From contig JAMFSI010000036.1 in assembly GCA_026225215.1 (NCBI GenBank), forward strand, positions 1 to 32,621: a stretch of 32,621 bases of DNA, read 5' to 3'. The notes below the pieces were generated by a model, which saw nothing but the letters and a program-made list of their open reading frames with translations, did no database searches and was not told the DNA's origin. This DNA is from Sphingomonas palustris (GTDB lineage Bacteria; Pseudomonadota; Alphaproteobacteria; Sphingomonadales; Sphingomonadaceae). Numbering within the stretch: the first letter of the stretch is position 1; each line of letters starts with the position of its first letter. Positions 1 through 8,671 of this stretch are shown here, piece by piece. A program made the translations under genes and the position numbers.

Positions 1-28
1 AAGTCATGCCGAAGCTGCGGGCCTGAGT

Positions 29-178
29 GTCTGATCCGAAACTTCGTTTCGGATAGTCGGTACCGGCCCGCTCCCCCTGCCCAACCACCCGTTAGAGGGT
101 ACCCTTGGGGTGGTTGGGCAGGGGGAGCGGGCCGGTACCGACTTCGAAATCCGCTCTTTCGCGGATTTCGTATCAGAC
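29..178. repeat. Nested palindromic repeat, copy A
   Basis: This is a roughly 150-bp imperfect palindrome made of three stems. The central stem pairs 55-90 with 108-143, 36 bp with no mismatch, around a 17-nt loop that itself contains GGGTACCC at 97-104. It is flanked by two smaller hairpins: 34-42 with 46-54 (ATCCGAAAC arms, 3-nt loop) and 145-154 with 161-170 (CGAAATCCGC arms, 6-nt loop). An outer closing stem pairs GTCTGAT at 29-35 with ATCAGAC at 172-178. A second, diverged copy lies at 22465-22618. T-rich DNA at 183-194 follows, so the structure could also end transcription from a plus-strand gene left of the window. It encodes no plausible protein. It resembles a REP or MITE-like dispersed element; no mobilising gene is visible here. 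Confidence 0.85.
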
Positions 179-301
179 GCGCCCTTTTCTTTTAAGCATT
201 TGCGGCTATATGGGGGCTGTCGGTTTCGACCGACTATGGTGATAAACTGCGGCGTGCAATAGGCGCAGCGGACCCGGGGGCGGTACCCGGCGGCTCCACC
301 A

Positions 302-361
302 TTATCACTCGATCCGGGATTTTTCCGGAAGCCGGGGCCCTGTTGTCGCAGGGATAATGAT
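302..361 (+). other. Internal transcribed spacer of permuted tmRNA
   Basis: This is the segment removed to give two RNA pieces. ATTATC at 301-306 pairs with GATAAT at 353-358, extending the acceptor stem of the precursor. Inside is a hairpin around ATCCGGGATTTTTCCGGA. The boundaries follow from the mature CCA end (301) and the first base of the acceptor stem (362); the exact cleavage sites are inferred. Confidence 0.75.
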
Positions 362-446
362 GGGGCCGAACTAGGATCGACGTGTGTTGAAAAGCGCTGT
401 TTTTGCCAGGGCTGAGTAACCCTCTCAAGGCTCAAAACTCACAAGT

Positions 447-482
447 GCCAACGACAACGAAGCACTCGCAATCGCTGCATAA
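447..482 (+). other. tmRNA tag reading frame (ANDNEALAIAA)
   Basis: The resume codon GCC at 447 opens an 11-codon frame that reads ANDNEALAIAA and ends with TAA at 480-482. The AND(N) start and hydrophobic -AA end match the proteolysis tags of alphaproteobacteria, which ClpXP and similar proteases recognise. The exact resume codon is inferred by analogy with known tags beginning A-N-D. Confidence 0.88.
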
Positions 483-701
483 TTCTAGGGGCTAACGCCC
501 TGAAGTTATAAGGCAAGAGCGCGGTTGGGCCCACCGGGCAACAGAAGGGATTCCAGCGGCCCGGGGTGGGCCGGGCAACAGAACCACCCCACCTTGGACG
601 CTGACCTTTGGCCCGGAGCCAGCCCACCTATTCGTGATGCTGCCCCGCTCCACTTTGATCCCCGCTGGGGGAGAATTTACGACGAATGCGGGCCGATTGG
701 T

Positions 702-986
702 CTAATCTTGGGAAGGTAGCTTCGCGAGCCGCAATTCCCGCTCATACTTCACGCAGTCGAGAATCTTGGCACCCGCCATGGCCACCGTGCACATGCAGGC
801 CAGGAACAATAGCTTACCGCCAAAGCCGGGAAACGCATTGAGGTAAACCCGCCCGCGCTCCGCCGCGCCCACCGCGAGGGCATAGATCACCATGAACGCC
901 TCCGGCCGGGTCTTAATCATAAAGAGGCGGGCAATCTTGGTGAGCATCTGGGTGGTTCCCGCTGGGGTTCTGATAAAACCCTTCAT
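702..986 (-). CDS. Small hydrophobic protein, function unknown
   Basis: A 94-residue protein with a basic N-terminus (KTRPEAF region) and two hydrophobic stretches, about residues 30-43 and 58-75, suggesting a small inner-membrane protein. The C-terminal tail is charged (KYERELRLAK). It lies between ssrA and glcB and is transcribed toward ssrA. No clear Shine-Dalgarno precedes the first ATG at 986; an in-frame ATG at 947 (MLTKIARLF) is an alternative start. I do not recognise a named family. The protein composition looks like a genuine gene rather than a high-GC shadow frame, and no better frame overlaps it. Confidence 0.6.
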   Translation of the reverse strand: MKGFIRTPAGTTQMLTKIARLFMIKTRPEAFMVIYALAVGAAERGRVYLNAFPGFGGKLLFLACMCTVAMAGAKILDCVKYERELRLAKLPSQD

Positions 987-1244
987 GCCAGATCGTGTTC
1001 CGCGCTCAATCGGTTATTAGCAACTCGTTAGGCATAAAATGTGCGGGTTTGAGACAGGAGATGGTTAAGCTCCATCGGCAGTCTGCGATCGACGAGGCGC
1101 GACGACTCTCCAAGCTCCAGCGTTGCCAATCACCGTCTGTTGCGTCATAGGCGCGGGCTCCTCCTCCCCGGAGTTTCGGTATTTTGCCCGGCTTCCGCCC
1201 AGCGCTGCGGCCGGGTTCGCGCATGGTATAAAGTCGAGGTCGAG

Positions 1245-3356
1245 ATGGTGGAACGAGCGGGTTTGAAAGTCGATGCGGCACTGGCCGCTTTCCTGGATGG
1301 CGAAGTGCTGGCGCCGCTGGGCAAAGATGCCGATGCCTTTTGGCAGGGCTTTGCCGAGCTGACCGCGCGATTTGCGCCGCGTAATCGCGCGCTGCTCGCC
1401 AGGCGTGATGCGCTCCAGGCGCAGATCGATGCCTGGCATGTCGCCCGCGCCGGCAAACCATGGGATGCCGCTGCCTATCGTGCGTTCCTGACGGAGATCG
1501 GCTATCTCGTGTCCGAACCGGGGGATTTCGCGGTCACCACGACGAATGTCGATGCCGAGATCGCGACGATGGCGGGTCCGCAACTGGTCGTGCCGGTGCT
1601 CAATGCCCGCTTCGTGCTCAATGCCGCCAATGCCCGCTGGGGCAGCCTCTACGACGCCTGGTATGGCACTGACGCGCTCGATGCGCCCGCTGCCCGACCG
1701 GGTGGCTATGATGCGGCGCGCGGCGCGGCGGTGATCCGCGCTGGGCGCAAATTTCTCGACGAGGCGGTGCCGCTGGCTCGCGAGAGCTGGTCTGACTGGA
1801 ATGGCGATGGCGTGCCGGCTCTCGGAAATCCCAGCCAGCTCGTCGGCCAGCGTGCCGGCGGGCTGTTGTTCGCCCATAACGGCTTGCATATCGAGGTAGT
1901 GCTCGATCGCACGCATGCCATCGGGGCCACGGATGTTGCCGGAATTGCCGATATCATTCTCGAATCGGCGCTGACCACTATCGTCGATCTCGAAGATTCG
2001 GTCGCTACGGTCGATGCCGAAGACAAGCTGCTGGCCTATCGCAATTGGCTGGGGCTGATCGCCGGCGATCTGACCGACACCTTCGACAAAGGCGGCAAGA
2101 CCATCACCCGCGCGCTGAACGGCGATCGCGAATGGGCGGCTCCGGATGGCGCGAAGCTGGTGGTGCCCGGTCGCAGCCTGCTGTTCGTGCGCAATGTCGG
2201 CCATCTGATGACCAATCCGGCCATCCTGCTCGCCGATGGCTCGGAGATTCCCGAGGGGATACTGGACGCAGTGATCACTAGCGCGATCGGTGCGCATGAC
2301 GTGAATGGGCTCAGCAAGCTGCGCAACAGCCGCGCCGCCGATGGCCAGCGCAGCATTTATATCGTCAAGCCCAAGATGCACGGGCCCGAGGAATGCGCCT
2401 TTACCAACGATCTGTTCGATGCGGTCGAGGATCTGCTCGGGCTGCCGCGCCACACCGTCAAGGTCGGTGTAATGGATGAGGAACGGCGCACTTCCGCCAA
2501 TCTTGCCGCCTGCATCCATGCGGTGAAGGAGCGGATCGTCTTCATCAATACCGGCTTTCTCGATCGCACCGGTGACGAGATTCACACCTCGATGCGCGCC
2601 GGGCCGATGATCCGCAAGGGCGCGATCAAAGCCAGCGGCTGGATCGCGGCTTACGAAAAGCGCAACGTGTTGATCGGGCTGCGCGCCGGGCTGTCGGGCC
2701 GCGCCCAGATCGGCAAAGGCATGTGGGCCGCGCCGGACCGGATGCAGGCGATGATGGTCGAAAAGATCGGCCATCCGCGCAGCGGCGCCAACACCGCCTG
2801 GGTGCCATCGCCCACTGCCGCCACGCTCCATGCGATGCATTACCACCAGGTGGCGGTATTCGAGGTGCAGCGCGCCTTGGCGGCGGAAACGGTGCCGGGG
2901 CTCGATGCGCTGCTGGCCGTGCCGCTGGCCGACGGCGTGAATTTCTCGCCCGAGGAGGTCCGCGAGGAACTCGACAACAATGCCCAAGGTTTGCTCGGCT
3001 ATGTCGTGCGCTGGATCGACCAGGGCGTCGGCTGCTCGAAAGTACCCGACATCAACGACATCGGCCTGATGGAAGATCGCGCCACTTTGCGCATCTCCAG
3101 CCAGCATATGGCCAATTGGCTGCTCCACGGCATCTGCACTCACGATCAAGTGCTGGATTCGCTCCAGCGCATGGCCGCCAAGGTCGATGCCCAGAATGCC
3201 AGCGATCCGCTCTATGAGCCGATGGCGGGGAATTGGGAGAGCAGCTTCGCTTTCCAGGCGGCTTGCGATCTGGTGTTTAAGGGTGTCGAACAGCCCAATG
3301 GCTATACCGAGCCGTTGCTGCATGCCTGGCGGCAGAAGAAAAAGGCTTTGGCGTAG
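1245..3356 (+). CDS. glcB: Malate synthase G
   Basis: Condenses glyoxylate with acetyl-CoA to give malate (glyoxylate shunt and glycolate use), in the cytoplasm as a monomer. The 703-residue length fits the G isoform (E. coli 723) and not the shorter A form. The catalytic blocks are present: [10 protein letters not shown] with Arg316, [11 protein letters not shown] with the Mg ligand Glu412, [10 protein letters not shown] with Asp440, GCSKVPD with Cys597 and [10 protein letters not shown] with the catalytic base Asp611. The spacings Glu412-Asp440 (28) and Cys597-Asp611 (14) equal those of the E. coli enzyme (427-455, 617-631). The start at 1245 (MVERAGLKV) is preceded by a modest GAGG; the frame stays open to 1140 but the extra 35 residues look non-coding. 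No isocitrate lyase gene is in the window. Confidence 0.96.
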   Translation: MVERAGLKVDAALAAFLDGEVLAPLGKDADAFWQGFAELTARFAPRNRALLARRDALQAQIDAWHVARAGKPWDAAAYRAFLTEIGYLVSEPGDFAVTTTNVDAEIATMAGPQLVVPVLNARFVLNAANARWGSLYDAWYGTDALDAPAARPGGYDAARGAAVIRAGRKFLDEAVPLARESWSDWNGDGVPALGNPSQLVGQRAGGLLFAHNGLHIEVVLDRTHAIGATDVAGIADIILESALTTIVDLEDSVATVDAEDKLLAYRNWLGLIAGDLTDTFDKGGKTITRALNGDREWAAPDGAKLVVPGRSLLFVRNVGHLMTNPAILLADGSEIPEGILDAVITSAIGAHDVNGLSKLRNSRAADGQRSIYIVKPKMHGPEECAFTNDLFDAVEDLLGLPRHTVKVGVMDEERRTSANLAACIHAVKERIVFINTGFLDRTGDEIHTSMRAGPMIRKGAIKASGWIAAYEKRNVLIGLRAGLSGRAQIGKGMWAAPDRMQAMMVEKIGHPRSGANTAWVPSPTAATLHAMHYHQVAVFEVQRALAAETVPGLDALLAVPLADGVNFSPEEVREELDNNAQGLLGYVVRWIDQGVGCSKVPDINDIGLMEDRATLRISSQHMANWLLHGICTHDQVLDSLQRMAAKVDAQNASDPLYEPMAGNWESSFAFQAACDLVFKGVEQPNGYTEPLLHAWRQKKKALA

Positions 3357-3388
3357 GCCGCCCCTACCCCTTCCGAAAGGCGACTGAA

Positions 3389-4594
3389 GTGATCGCAACG
3401 CTCCGACGTGCCGCCCAATGGATTGGCAGTATGGCACTGTCGGTTGCGATGCTTGTCTCCGCCATGCCGGCCAAGGCTGCGGAGGCGAGCCCGCCATGGC
3501 ATGGGGTCTGGCGCGGGACGATCGGCAAGTCCGAAGTCCAGGCCTGCCTGCAGTACAAGGACTACGGTGATGCCGGCGCCTATTACTACCTACGCCACCT
3601 CGCCATTATCGGCCTGGGCGAGCTGGCGGCAAAGGGCGGTGCCAGCAGCCCTGCTTTATGGACCGAGGCTCCCGATTCCGACAAGGCCGCCTCTGGGCCG
3701 CTATGGTATCTCACCACGATAACCCGCGATCATCTGCAAGGCACATGGACCGGCGGAGGCAAGACGCTGCCCCTCGACTTGACTCGCGTGGTCATGGCCA
3801 AACCTGGCGCAGACGATGACGAGGATGCGCCTTGCGGCAATATGGCCTTCAATCTGCCGCGTTTTTCCAAACCGGTGATTACCACCAGGCCGGCGATGCT
3901 GAAAGGCATCGCCTACACCAAAGTCAGCGTCGATGTCGGCAAACAGTTCAGCGATTCCGCCATCGCGAGTTTCCAGCTTCACGGAACCACGCCCGCGATC
4001 ACGCGGGTGAACGTGGCGCTGTACAAGGATATTCCGACATCTCCCGACAATGCCGCTTATTTCCAATGCGCGATGGCGGCGCTGGCGCAGAACGGGATGG
4101 ATGGCGATTCCTCGTCGACCACCGTGCCGGAAGTGATCACGCGAAACTGGATGGTGTCGCGCAACGATTATGCGGATGATTGCGGCGGCGCTCATCCCAA
4201 TTCCGGCAGTAATTACCAGACCTGGGATCTGCGCAAGGGCATCGCGATCAATCTATACGACTGGTTCACCCCGCTGGCGCTCAAGCAGACCGTCAATGAC
4301 CCCGGCACCAAGGACCAATATATCACCGTTGTCTTCACCCCGGTGTTCCGAAAACTGATCGACGACGCCTATGGCCGCGACGATGCCGACTGCAAGGAGG
4401 CCGAGAAAGAGGCCGACTTCTGGACCCCGCATCTCACCGCCACCGGTGTCGATTTCGTGCCCGATCTGCCACATGTGGTAACGGCTTGCACCGATGATGC
4501 CATTATTCCGTTTGCCAAATTGGCCCGGTATTTCACACCGATGGGCAGGGCTCAAGCGGCCGCATTTATTGGCGAACTTCGCGAACGGCATTGA
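3389..4594 (+). CDS. Exported protein with RsiV/DUF3298-like domain
   Basis: A 401-residue protein starting at GTG 3389, with GAAAGG eight bases upstream. Residues 1-30 are a signal peptide (Arg-Arg, hydrophobic core, cleavage near AKA-AEA). The mature protein contains a block at 266-281, GGAHPNSGSNYQTWDL, followed by KGIAINLYDWF, which resembles the GGAH-N-...-DL-GK...LxDlF signature of the DUF3298/RsiV C-terminal fold. It has several cysteines (53, 149, 227, 265, 335, 367) that could form periplasmic disulfides. It begins 32 bp after glcB on the same strand and may be co-transcribed. Family placement is from motif resemblance; the N-terminal 200 residues are unassigned. RsiV proteins bind lysozyme in Firmicutes, but no sigma factor is nearby, so function should not be transferred. 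Confidence 0.8.
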   Translation: MIATLRRAAQWIGSMALSVAMLVSAMPAKAAEASPPWHGVWRGTIGKSEVQACLQYKDYGDAGAYYYLRHLAIIGLGELAAKGGASSPALWTEAPDSDKAASGPLWYLTTITRDHLQGTWTGGGKTLPLDLTRVVMAKPGADDDEDAPCGNMAFNLPRFSKPVITTRPAMLKGIAYTKVSVDVGKQFSDSAIASFQLHGTTPAITRVNVALYKDIPTSPDNAAYFQCAMAALAQNGMDGDSSSTTVPEVITRNWMVSRNDYADDCGGAHPNSGSNYQTWDLRKGIAINLYDWFTPLALKQTVNDPGTKDQYITVVFTPVFRKLIDDAYGRDDADCKEAEKEADFWTPHLTATGVDFVPDLPHVVTACTDDAIIPFAKLARYFTPMGRAQAAAFIGELRERH

Positions 4595-4609
4595 GCGGTA
4601 ATCCCGTTT

Positions 4610-6130
4610 TTAAAAGAGCGCCTGGGAGAGGACGGCGGGGTATCTTCGGGCGACATCGAGAATCAGTTCGCCGAACAGGCCGTTAGCCCAGGCAAACCAG
4701 GCGCGGGAGAAATGCCGAGGATCGTCCTGCTGGAAGCTCTCGTGGATGAATCCGCTGCCCGCGTGAGTCGCCTTGAGGGTACGCAGAATGGCGCGGATTT
4801 CAGTCGGGCTGTCACTGCTCAAGGCGCGGATGATGAGGGACATCGGCCAGATCATGCCAAGACCCGCGTGAGGGCCGCCAATGCCCGCAGCCGCAGCGCC
4901 CTTGAAGAAATAAGGATTGCGTGAGGACCAGCACAAGGCCTCTGTCCGGCGGAAGAGCGGGTCATTGCGGGGCACGCAGCCCAGATAGGCGAGCGAAGAC
5001 AGGCCGGGAATATTCGCATCGTCCATGAAAAAGCCATTGCCGAACCCATCGACCTCATAGGCCCAAACCGGGTGCCCATCGGCAGCCTGCATCTGCCCAT
5101 AGAGGAGCAGCGCCTTGTCCAGTTCCAGCGCGAGCGTTGCCGCATCCCGCGCCAATGCCACATCGCCGCGCGCCTCTGCGGCCACCTGAGCCAACCCTTT
5201 GAGCGCACTGACTGCAAACAGGTTCGATGGAATCAGGAACGGAAAGGTGCAGGCATCGTCGGAGGGGCGGAACATCGAATGGATCAGTCCGACCTTGCGG
5301 CTGGCCGCGCCATAGCCTGAGAGCATCAGCGTTTCCGTCGCATTGCCATCATCGGCGCGGCGGAATGTATAGGGGCCGTTGTCGTGCAGACGCTGTTGCT
5401 CGCGCATGGTGCGCAACACCGCGCGCGCGCCGCTGGCCCATAAGGCATCGAATGGGCGCTTGTCCTGAGTCGCTTGCCAATAGCCAGTGGCTAGACGCAA
5501 GGTCCAGCATAGCGAATCCAGTTCCCATTTGCGCTCGGCAACGCCCGGCTTCATCTCGGTCTGGTCGTGAAACGCCCAGGGCAGGCTGGTGCGCGCGTGC
5601 GGGTCTTGCATGAACGCGTTAGCGTAAGGGTCGATCAGAAGACACCGGGCCTGGCGTGCGATCAACCCGCAAAACAGCGTCTGTAGCTCCGGGTCGCGCT
5701 TGGCCAATGGGAGATAAGGCCAGACCTGGGCACTACTGTCCCGCAACCACAGGCAGGGGATATCGCCGGTGATGACAAAGGCGTCCGGCTTGCCCTCCAG
5801 CGTGCCCATCCGCACCGTCGTATCCAGTGTGCTGGGATAGCAATTGGCGAACATCCAGGCCAGTTCCGGATCGGCGATGCGGGCGACGGTCTGGCGGATC
5901 TGGGCTTCGACAGCGGAGCTGGTGAATTTGCGATCGCCTGGCGCTGGGCGCCGCGAGGCGAGACTGGGGGTGCGTCCGGGCGCGGGAGGAACCGGAATGG
6001 GCGTGGCCGGATTGATCGGCGTCGGCAGGCGAGGGGATGGCGTGGCCAGCGCCCGGGCGGCCCCCGCGCTCAATGCCCCCACACTCAGAATGACGCCGGA
6101 TTTCAGGAGGGAACGACGCTGCATATTCAT
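4610..6130 (-). CDS. GH125 (DUF1237) family alpha-mannosidase, Tat-exported
   Basis: A 506-residue protein of the metal-independent exo-alpha-1,6-mannosidase family GH125 (formerly DUF1237/Mug157). The N-terminus [12 protein letters not shown] followed by a hydrophobic stretch is a twin-arginine signal, then a Pro-rich linker (about 30-65). The family blocks follow in order: [10 protein letters not shown] (97-106), [15 protein letters not shown] (125-139), KWELDSLCW (201-209) and GSGFIHESF (458-466). Asp205 and Glu464 align with the acid and base residues described for clostridial and streptococcal GH125 enzymes. It is convergent with the preceding exported protein, with a 15-bp gap. No other mannan-use gene, TonB receptor or regulator is adjacent, so it appears orphan. 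Substrate is inferred from the family. Confidence 0.9.
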   Translation of the reverse strand: MNMQRRSLLKSGVILSVGALSAGAARALATPSPRLPTPINPATPIPVPPAPGRTPSLASRRPAPGDRKFTSSAVEAQIRQTVARIADPELAWMFANCYPSTLDTTVRMGTLEGKPDAFVITGDIPCLWLRDSSAQVWPYLPLAKRDPELQTLFCGLIARQARCLLIDPYANAFMQDPHARTSLPWAFHDQTEMKPGVAERKWELDSLCWTLRLATGYWQATQDKRPFDALWASGARAVLRTMREQQRLHDNGPYTFRRADDGNATETLMLSGYGAASRKVGLIHSMFRPSDDACTFPFLIPSNLFAVSALKGLAQVAAEARGDVALARDAATLALELDKALLLYGQMQAADGHPVWAYEVDGFGNGFFMDDANIPGLSSLAYLGCVPRNDPLFRRTEALCWSSRNPYFFKGAAAAGIGGPHAGLGMIWPMSLIIRALSSDSPTEIRAILRTLKATHAGSGFIHESFQQDDPRHFSRAWFAWANGLFGELILDVARRYPAVLSQALF

Positions 6131-6499
6131 GCAACGGTTTCTGCCTCGGCTTTGCCTGCGAAGCTAGCCTCGACGGCGGGTTAGTCGGCTGGATTGTAAT
6201 GTTGTCGTGTCGGGATGGTGGTTCTTGAGCCGCTCGGAGGCGTGACCGCTTCCGCCCGCAATTACGGTCGTTCCGAACCCCTTTGAGCTTACGCAGAACC
6301 TGCCGTTCGGTCGTCCGAATCGTTACAGTCAGCATTGTCATTCTAGCTCACTCGAGCGGGTCTCTCCTGACACGAGCCTACTCTATCATGACAATTTGAG
6401 CGCGCCTGCTCACGGTCGATTTAACCGATTTGCAAGGCCACGCGAATATCGCGGTAGCCAGTAAACGTAGCAGCCATCTCCATTGTCAGGAGTACCGTG
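6131..6499. other. Intergenic region between GH125 and Sel1 genes
   Basis: About 370 bp separating two divergently transcribed exported-protein genes, so it should hold both promoters. I see no open frame that looks coding and no long inverted repeat. The only clear signal is AGGAG at 6488-6492, the ribosome-binding site of the Sel1 gene. I could not settle on -35/-10 pairs. Confidence 0.5.
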
Positions 6500-7996
6500 A
6501 TGAGGGCAAGTAACTTGTTGCCGGTTTTGGCGCTCATTTTGGCACTGCCGAGGATTGCTTGTGCCGCCGCTCCGGACATCCCACTGGTTAAGACGGCTCT
6601 CGACGCTATCCCAGCGCGCGAATGGGCGCTCGCGAGCAGTTCCCAAGTGCTTGGTGAGGTGCTCAGTCAGACGAATATGGCTGGTCTCAGGGCGCTTGCG
6701 GAGGCTGGCGATCCACGCGCCGAGCAACTGGTGGGTTTTGCCCTGATCGAGTCCGCGCCGACCGATCCAGAGCGAGCGGCAGCTTTCGCCTGGCTGCGTA
6801 AATCGGCGTATCAGGGAAATGCTCGGGCAGAGTACAATCTCGGCTATTACCATGCTGATGGGCTGGACCCAGCGAGTAAGAGCGCCGCGGCGATGAAATG
6901 GTATCGAACCGCTGCCGGCCAGGGTTTTGCTGCTGCCCAGGAATTGCTGGGCCGGGCATACGATCAGGGCGATTGCGTCAGACGCGATGCGGCAGAGGGG
7001 CTACGCCTTTGTCGCCTTGCAGCCGATCAGGGCTATTTTGATGGCGAGTCGTGCGTTGGCGACCATGAAGCCAAGGGGCTGGGCACGGCCCGCGACGGCG
7101 CTGCAGCGCTTGTTTGGTATCGCAAGGCGGCCGCACAGGGAGACACACATGCCCAGATCGGTATCGGCAACCTCTATCACGACGGCAACGGGGTGCCACA
7201 TGACGATTACGAGGCCATGCGCTGGTTTCGCACCGCCGCCGATCAAGGGGATGATGTTGGCGAAACCTTTGTCGGCTGGATGTACGACAATGGTTATGGT
7301 GCGCCCACGGATCGAGCAATGGCCGCCAGCTGGTATCGCAAGGCAGCCGACCAGCACAATGCCCAGGCTGAGGATCACCTAGCGTTTGATTACATGAACG
7401 GCTCCGGCGTTCCAAAGAACTACACCGAGGCGATGCAGATGTTTCGCGCTGCGCTGCGCGATGGCGAGGTCGATGCAGCCGTTAGTATCGGTTATCTATA
7501 CAGCGAAGGTCTGGGGGTCCCGACCAATCAAATCGCTTCGGTGTCATGGCTCAAGCTGGCTGCCGATCACGGCGTCGCGCTTGGGGCCTATGGTCTCGGC
7601 GTACATTACATGAATGGCACGGGCGTGACGCGCGACCCTGTCGCAGCCATGCGTTTTTATCGAGCTGCCATCGCGGGCGGCTCGTTCGACGCTGCGGTCA
7701 ATATCGGCCACCTTTACAAGGAGGGGGATGGCGTCCCGCGCGATTATGTCGCGGCCATGCACTGGTATCGGTTATCTGCGGATCACGGTAATCCCGTTGG
7801 CGCAGAGGGTGTGGCGCTGCTCTATGCCTGCGGCATGGGGATTGTCGCGGATCCGGTGCAAGCCCGCCAGTGGATGCAGAAAGCGGCTGATGGCGGTGAT
7901 CGCAATGCCAAAACCTGGCTGGTGACCTACCCTACCGGCGCACCATGCATCGCCTGCACCGACCAGGCGAAGCCGGGAGAAATGGTCGATCGATGA
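6500..7996 (+). CDS. Exported Sel1-repeat (TPR-like) protein
   Basis: A 498-residue protein with a signal peptide (residues 1-23, cleavage near ACA-AAP) followed by about eleven tandem Sel1-like repeats of 36 residues. Repeat units end in the usual WYRKAADQG-type helix (e.g. AMKWYRTAAGQG, AMRWFRTAADQG, AASWYRKAADQ) and carry the YxxGxGVxxD turn; the first repeat is degenerate. Such solenoids are protein-interaction scaffolds, often periplasmic. The tail after the last repeat contains CIAC, a CxxC pair, in a short unstructured extension. ATG 6500 is preferred to GTG 6497 because AGGAG (6488-6492) is then seven bases away. It converges on the minus-strand gene ending at 8087. Partner and function are unknown. 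Confidence 0.92.
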   Translation: MRASNLLPVLALILALPRIACAAAPDIPLVKTALDAIPAREWALASSSQVLGEVLSQTNMAGLRALAEAGDPRAEQLVGFALIESAPTDPERAAAFAWLRKSAYQGNARAEYNLGYYHADGLDPASKSAAAMKWYRTAAGQGFAAAQELLGRAYDQGDCVRRDAAEGLRLCRLAADQGYFDGESCVGDHEAKGLGTARDGAAALVWYRKAAAQGDTHAQIGIGNLYHDGNGVPHDDYEAMRWFRTAADQGDDVGETFVGWMYDNGYGAPTDRAMAASWYRKAADQHNAQAEDHLAFDYMNGSGVPKNYTEAMQMFRAALRDGEVDAAVSIGYLYSEGLGVPTNQIASVSWLKLAADHGVALGAYGLGVHYMNGTGVTRDPVAAMRFYRAAIAGGSFDAAVNIGHLYKEGDGVPRDYVAAMHWYRLSADHGNPVGAEGVALLYACGMGIVADPVQARQWMQKAADGGDRNAKTWLVTYPTGAPCIACTDQAKPGEMVDR

Positions 7997-8086
7997 TGGC
8001 GGCTGCTTCGACCACGGGCAGGGCAAGAGCGAACCGTCGTCACGACCGGAACCGTAGGCCTGTTGGCTACCGCCGGGTTTGGCCTA

Positions 8087-8671
8087 TCAACGGGGCTCCC
8101 GCAGGAAGAGCCACAGCAGGCCGAGCACCACGATGATCCCGCCGACCATGACACCAAGGCCGATATATATTCTAGTCAGGGCATGATCGTCGCGGCCGAT
8201 TTCGCGGTATAGCAGGTTGACCTGCTCCATCTCCGCCTCGGTCAACCGCTTTTTGGGCAGATCGCGATCAACATAGAAATATTTGGTCATCGCGTTGAAT
8301 TCGAGCTGCCTTCCCTCGAACATGGTGTTGGGCGTCACATCTGAGGTCACGTACCGGTATTGATCGTAAGGGAATTCCTGCGTGGTTCGGATATCGGCCG
8401 TATCGAAATCGGGTGTTTCTGCGCCTGGATGAAACCAACCCGGCGAGAACACGCCGGCTGCGCCGGTGCGCGGCAATGATGCGACCGGCTGGTTGATGAT
8501 TACAATTGTCTGTTGCACAGCCTTGGCGCGATCATCGTGTATGGCGTCGATCCCCCACCATTTGGCGAGCGATGCTTTGCCGCTCCCAGCACGCACGGTC
8601 AGCGCAAAGCATGCGAAAATCGCGAGTAATACGAGTAACGTTGTCGATGATCGCACGCTTTCACCTTTCAC
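8087..8671 (-). CDS. Bitopic membrane protein, function unknown
   Basis: A 194-residue protein. Residues about 8-28 (SSTTLLVLLAIFACFALTVRA) form an N-terminal signal or anchor; residues 167-190 (IYIGLGVMVGGIIVVLGLLW) form a C-terminal transmembrane helix ending in FLREPR. The central 140 residues are polar with many aromatics (FSPGWFHPG, YDQYRYV, KYFYVDRD) and probably lie in the periplasm. The layout, signal sequence plus tail anchor, would place the body outside the inner membrane with a short basic cytoplasmic tail. No family recognised. An in-frame start a few codons downstream of 8671 is possible. Confidence 0.7.
   Translation of the reverse strand: MKGESVRSSTTLLVLLAIFACFALTVRAGSGKASLAKWWGIDAIHDDRAKAVQQTIVIINQPVASLPRTGAAGVFSPGWFHPGAETPDFDTADIRTTQEFPYDQYRYVTSDVTPNTMFEGRQLEFNAMTKYFYVDRDLPKKRLTEAEMEQVNLLYREIGRDDHALTRIYIGLGVMVGGIIVVLGLLWLFLREPR

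Larger units (their letters stand above)
212..592 (+). ncRNA. ssrA: Transfer-messenger RNA, permuted two-piece alphaproteobacterial form
   Basis: tmRNA rescues stalled ribosomes together with SmpB. The gene is circularly permuted: the acceptor piece comes first (about 212-301) and the coding piece second (362 to about 592). In the acceptor piece a 6-bp UUCG-capped hairpin (219-234) and a T-arm (stems 274-278 and 286-290) lead to the 3' end CCA at 299-301. The acceptor stem forms between the pieces: GGGGCCG at 362-368 pairs with CGGCTCC at 291-297, seven pairs with one G-U. The D-loop-like GGATCGACG follows in the coding piece, then the tag frame at 447-482. The T-loop departs from TTCRANY, which I recall as normal for alphaproteobacterial tmRNA. 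Outer ends are estimates: the 5' end could be 205-219, and the 3' end is placed after the last stem I can draw (563-569 with 584-590). Confidence 0.9.

Noticed and set aside
29..178. Possible CRISPR array or phage attachment site next to ssrA
   Set aside because: There is no regular repeat-spacer pattern. No integrase gene and no duplicated tmRNA 3' end were seen, so an att site is unsupported.
4..435. 143-codon minus-strand frame through the palindrome and tmRNA
   Set aside because: It crosses the repeat and the structured RNA gene; no coding signature.
1065..3497. 810-codon open frame on the minus strand opposite glcB
   Set aside because: Antisense shadow of a high-GC gene; glcB on the plus strand has all catalytic motifs and the antisense translation is rich in Arg, His and Gly with no recognisable domain.
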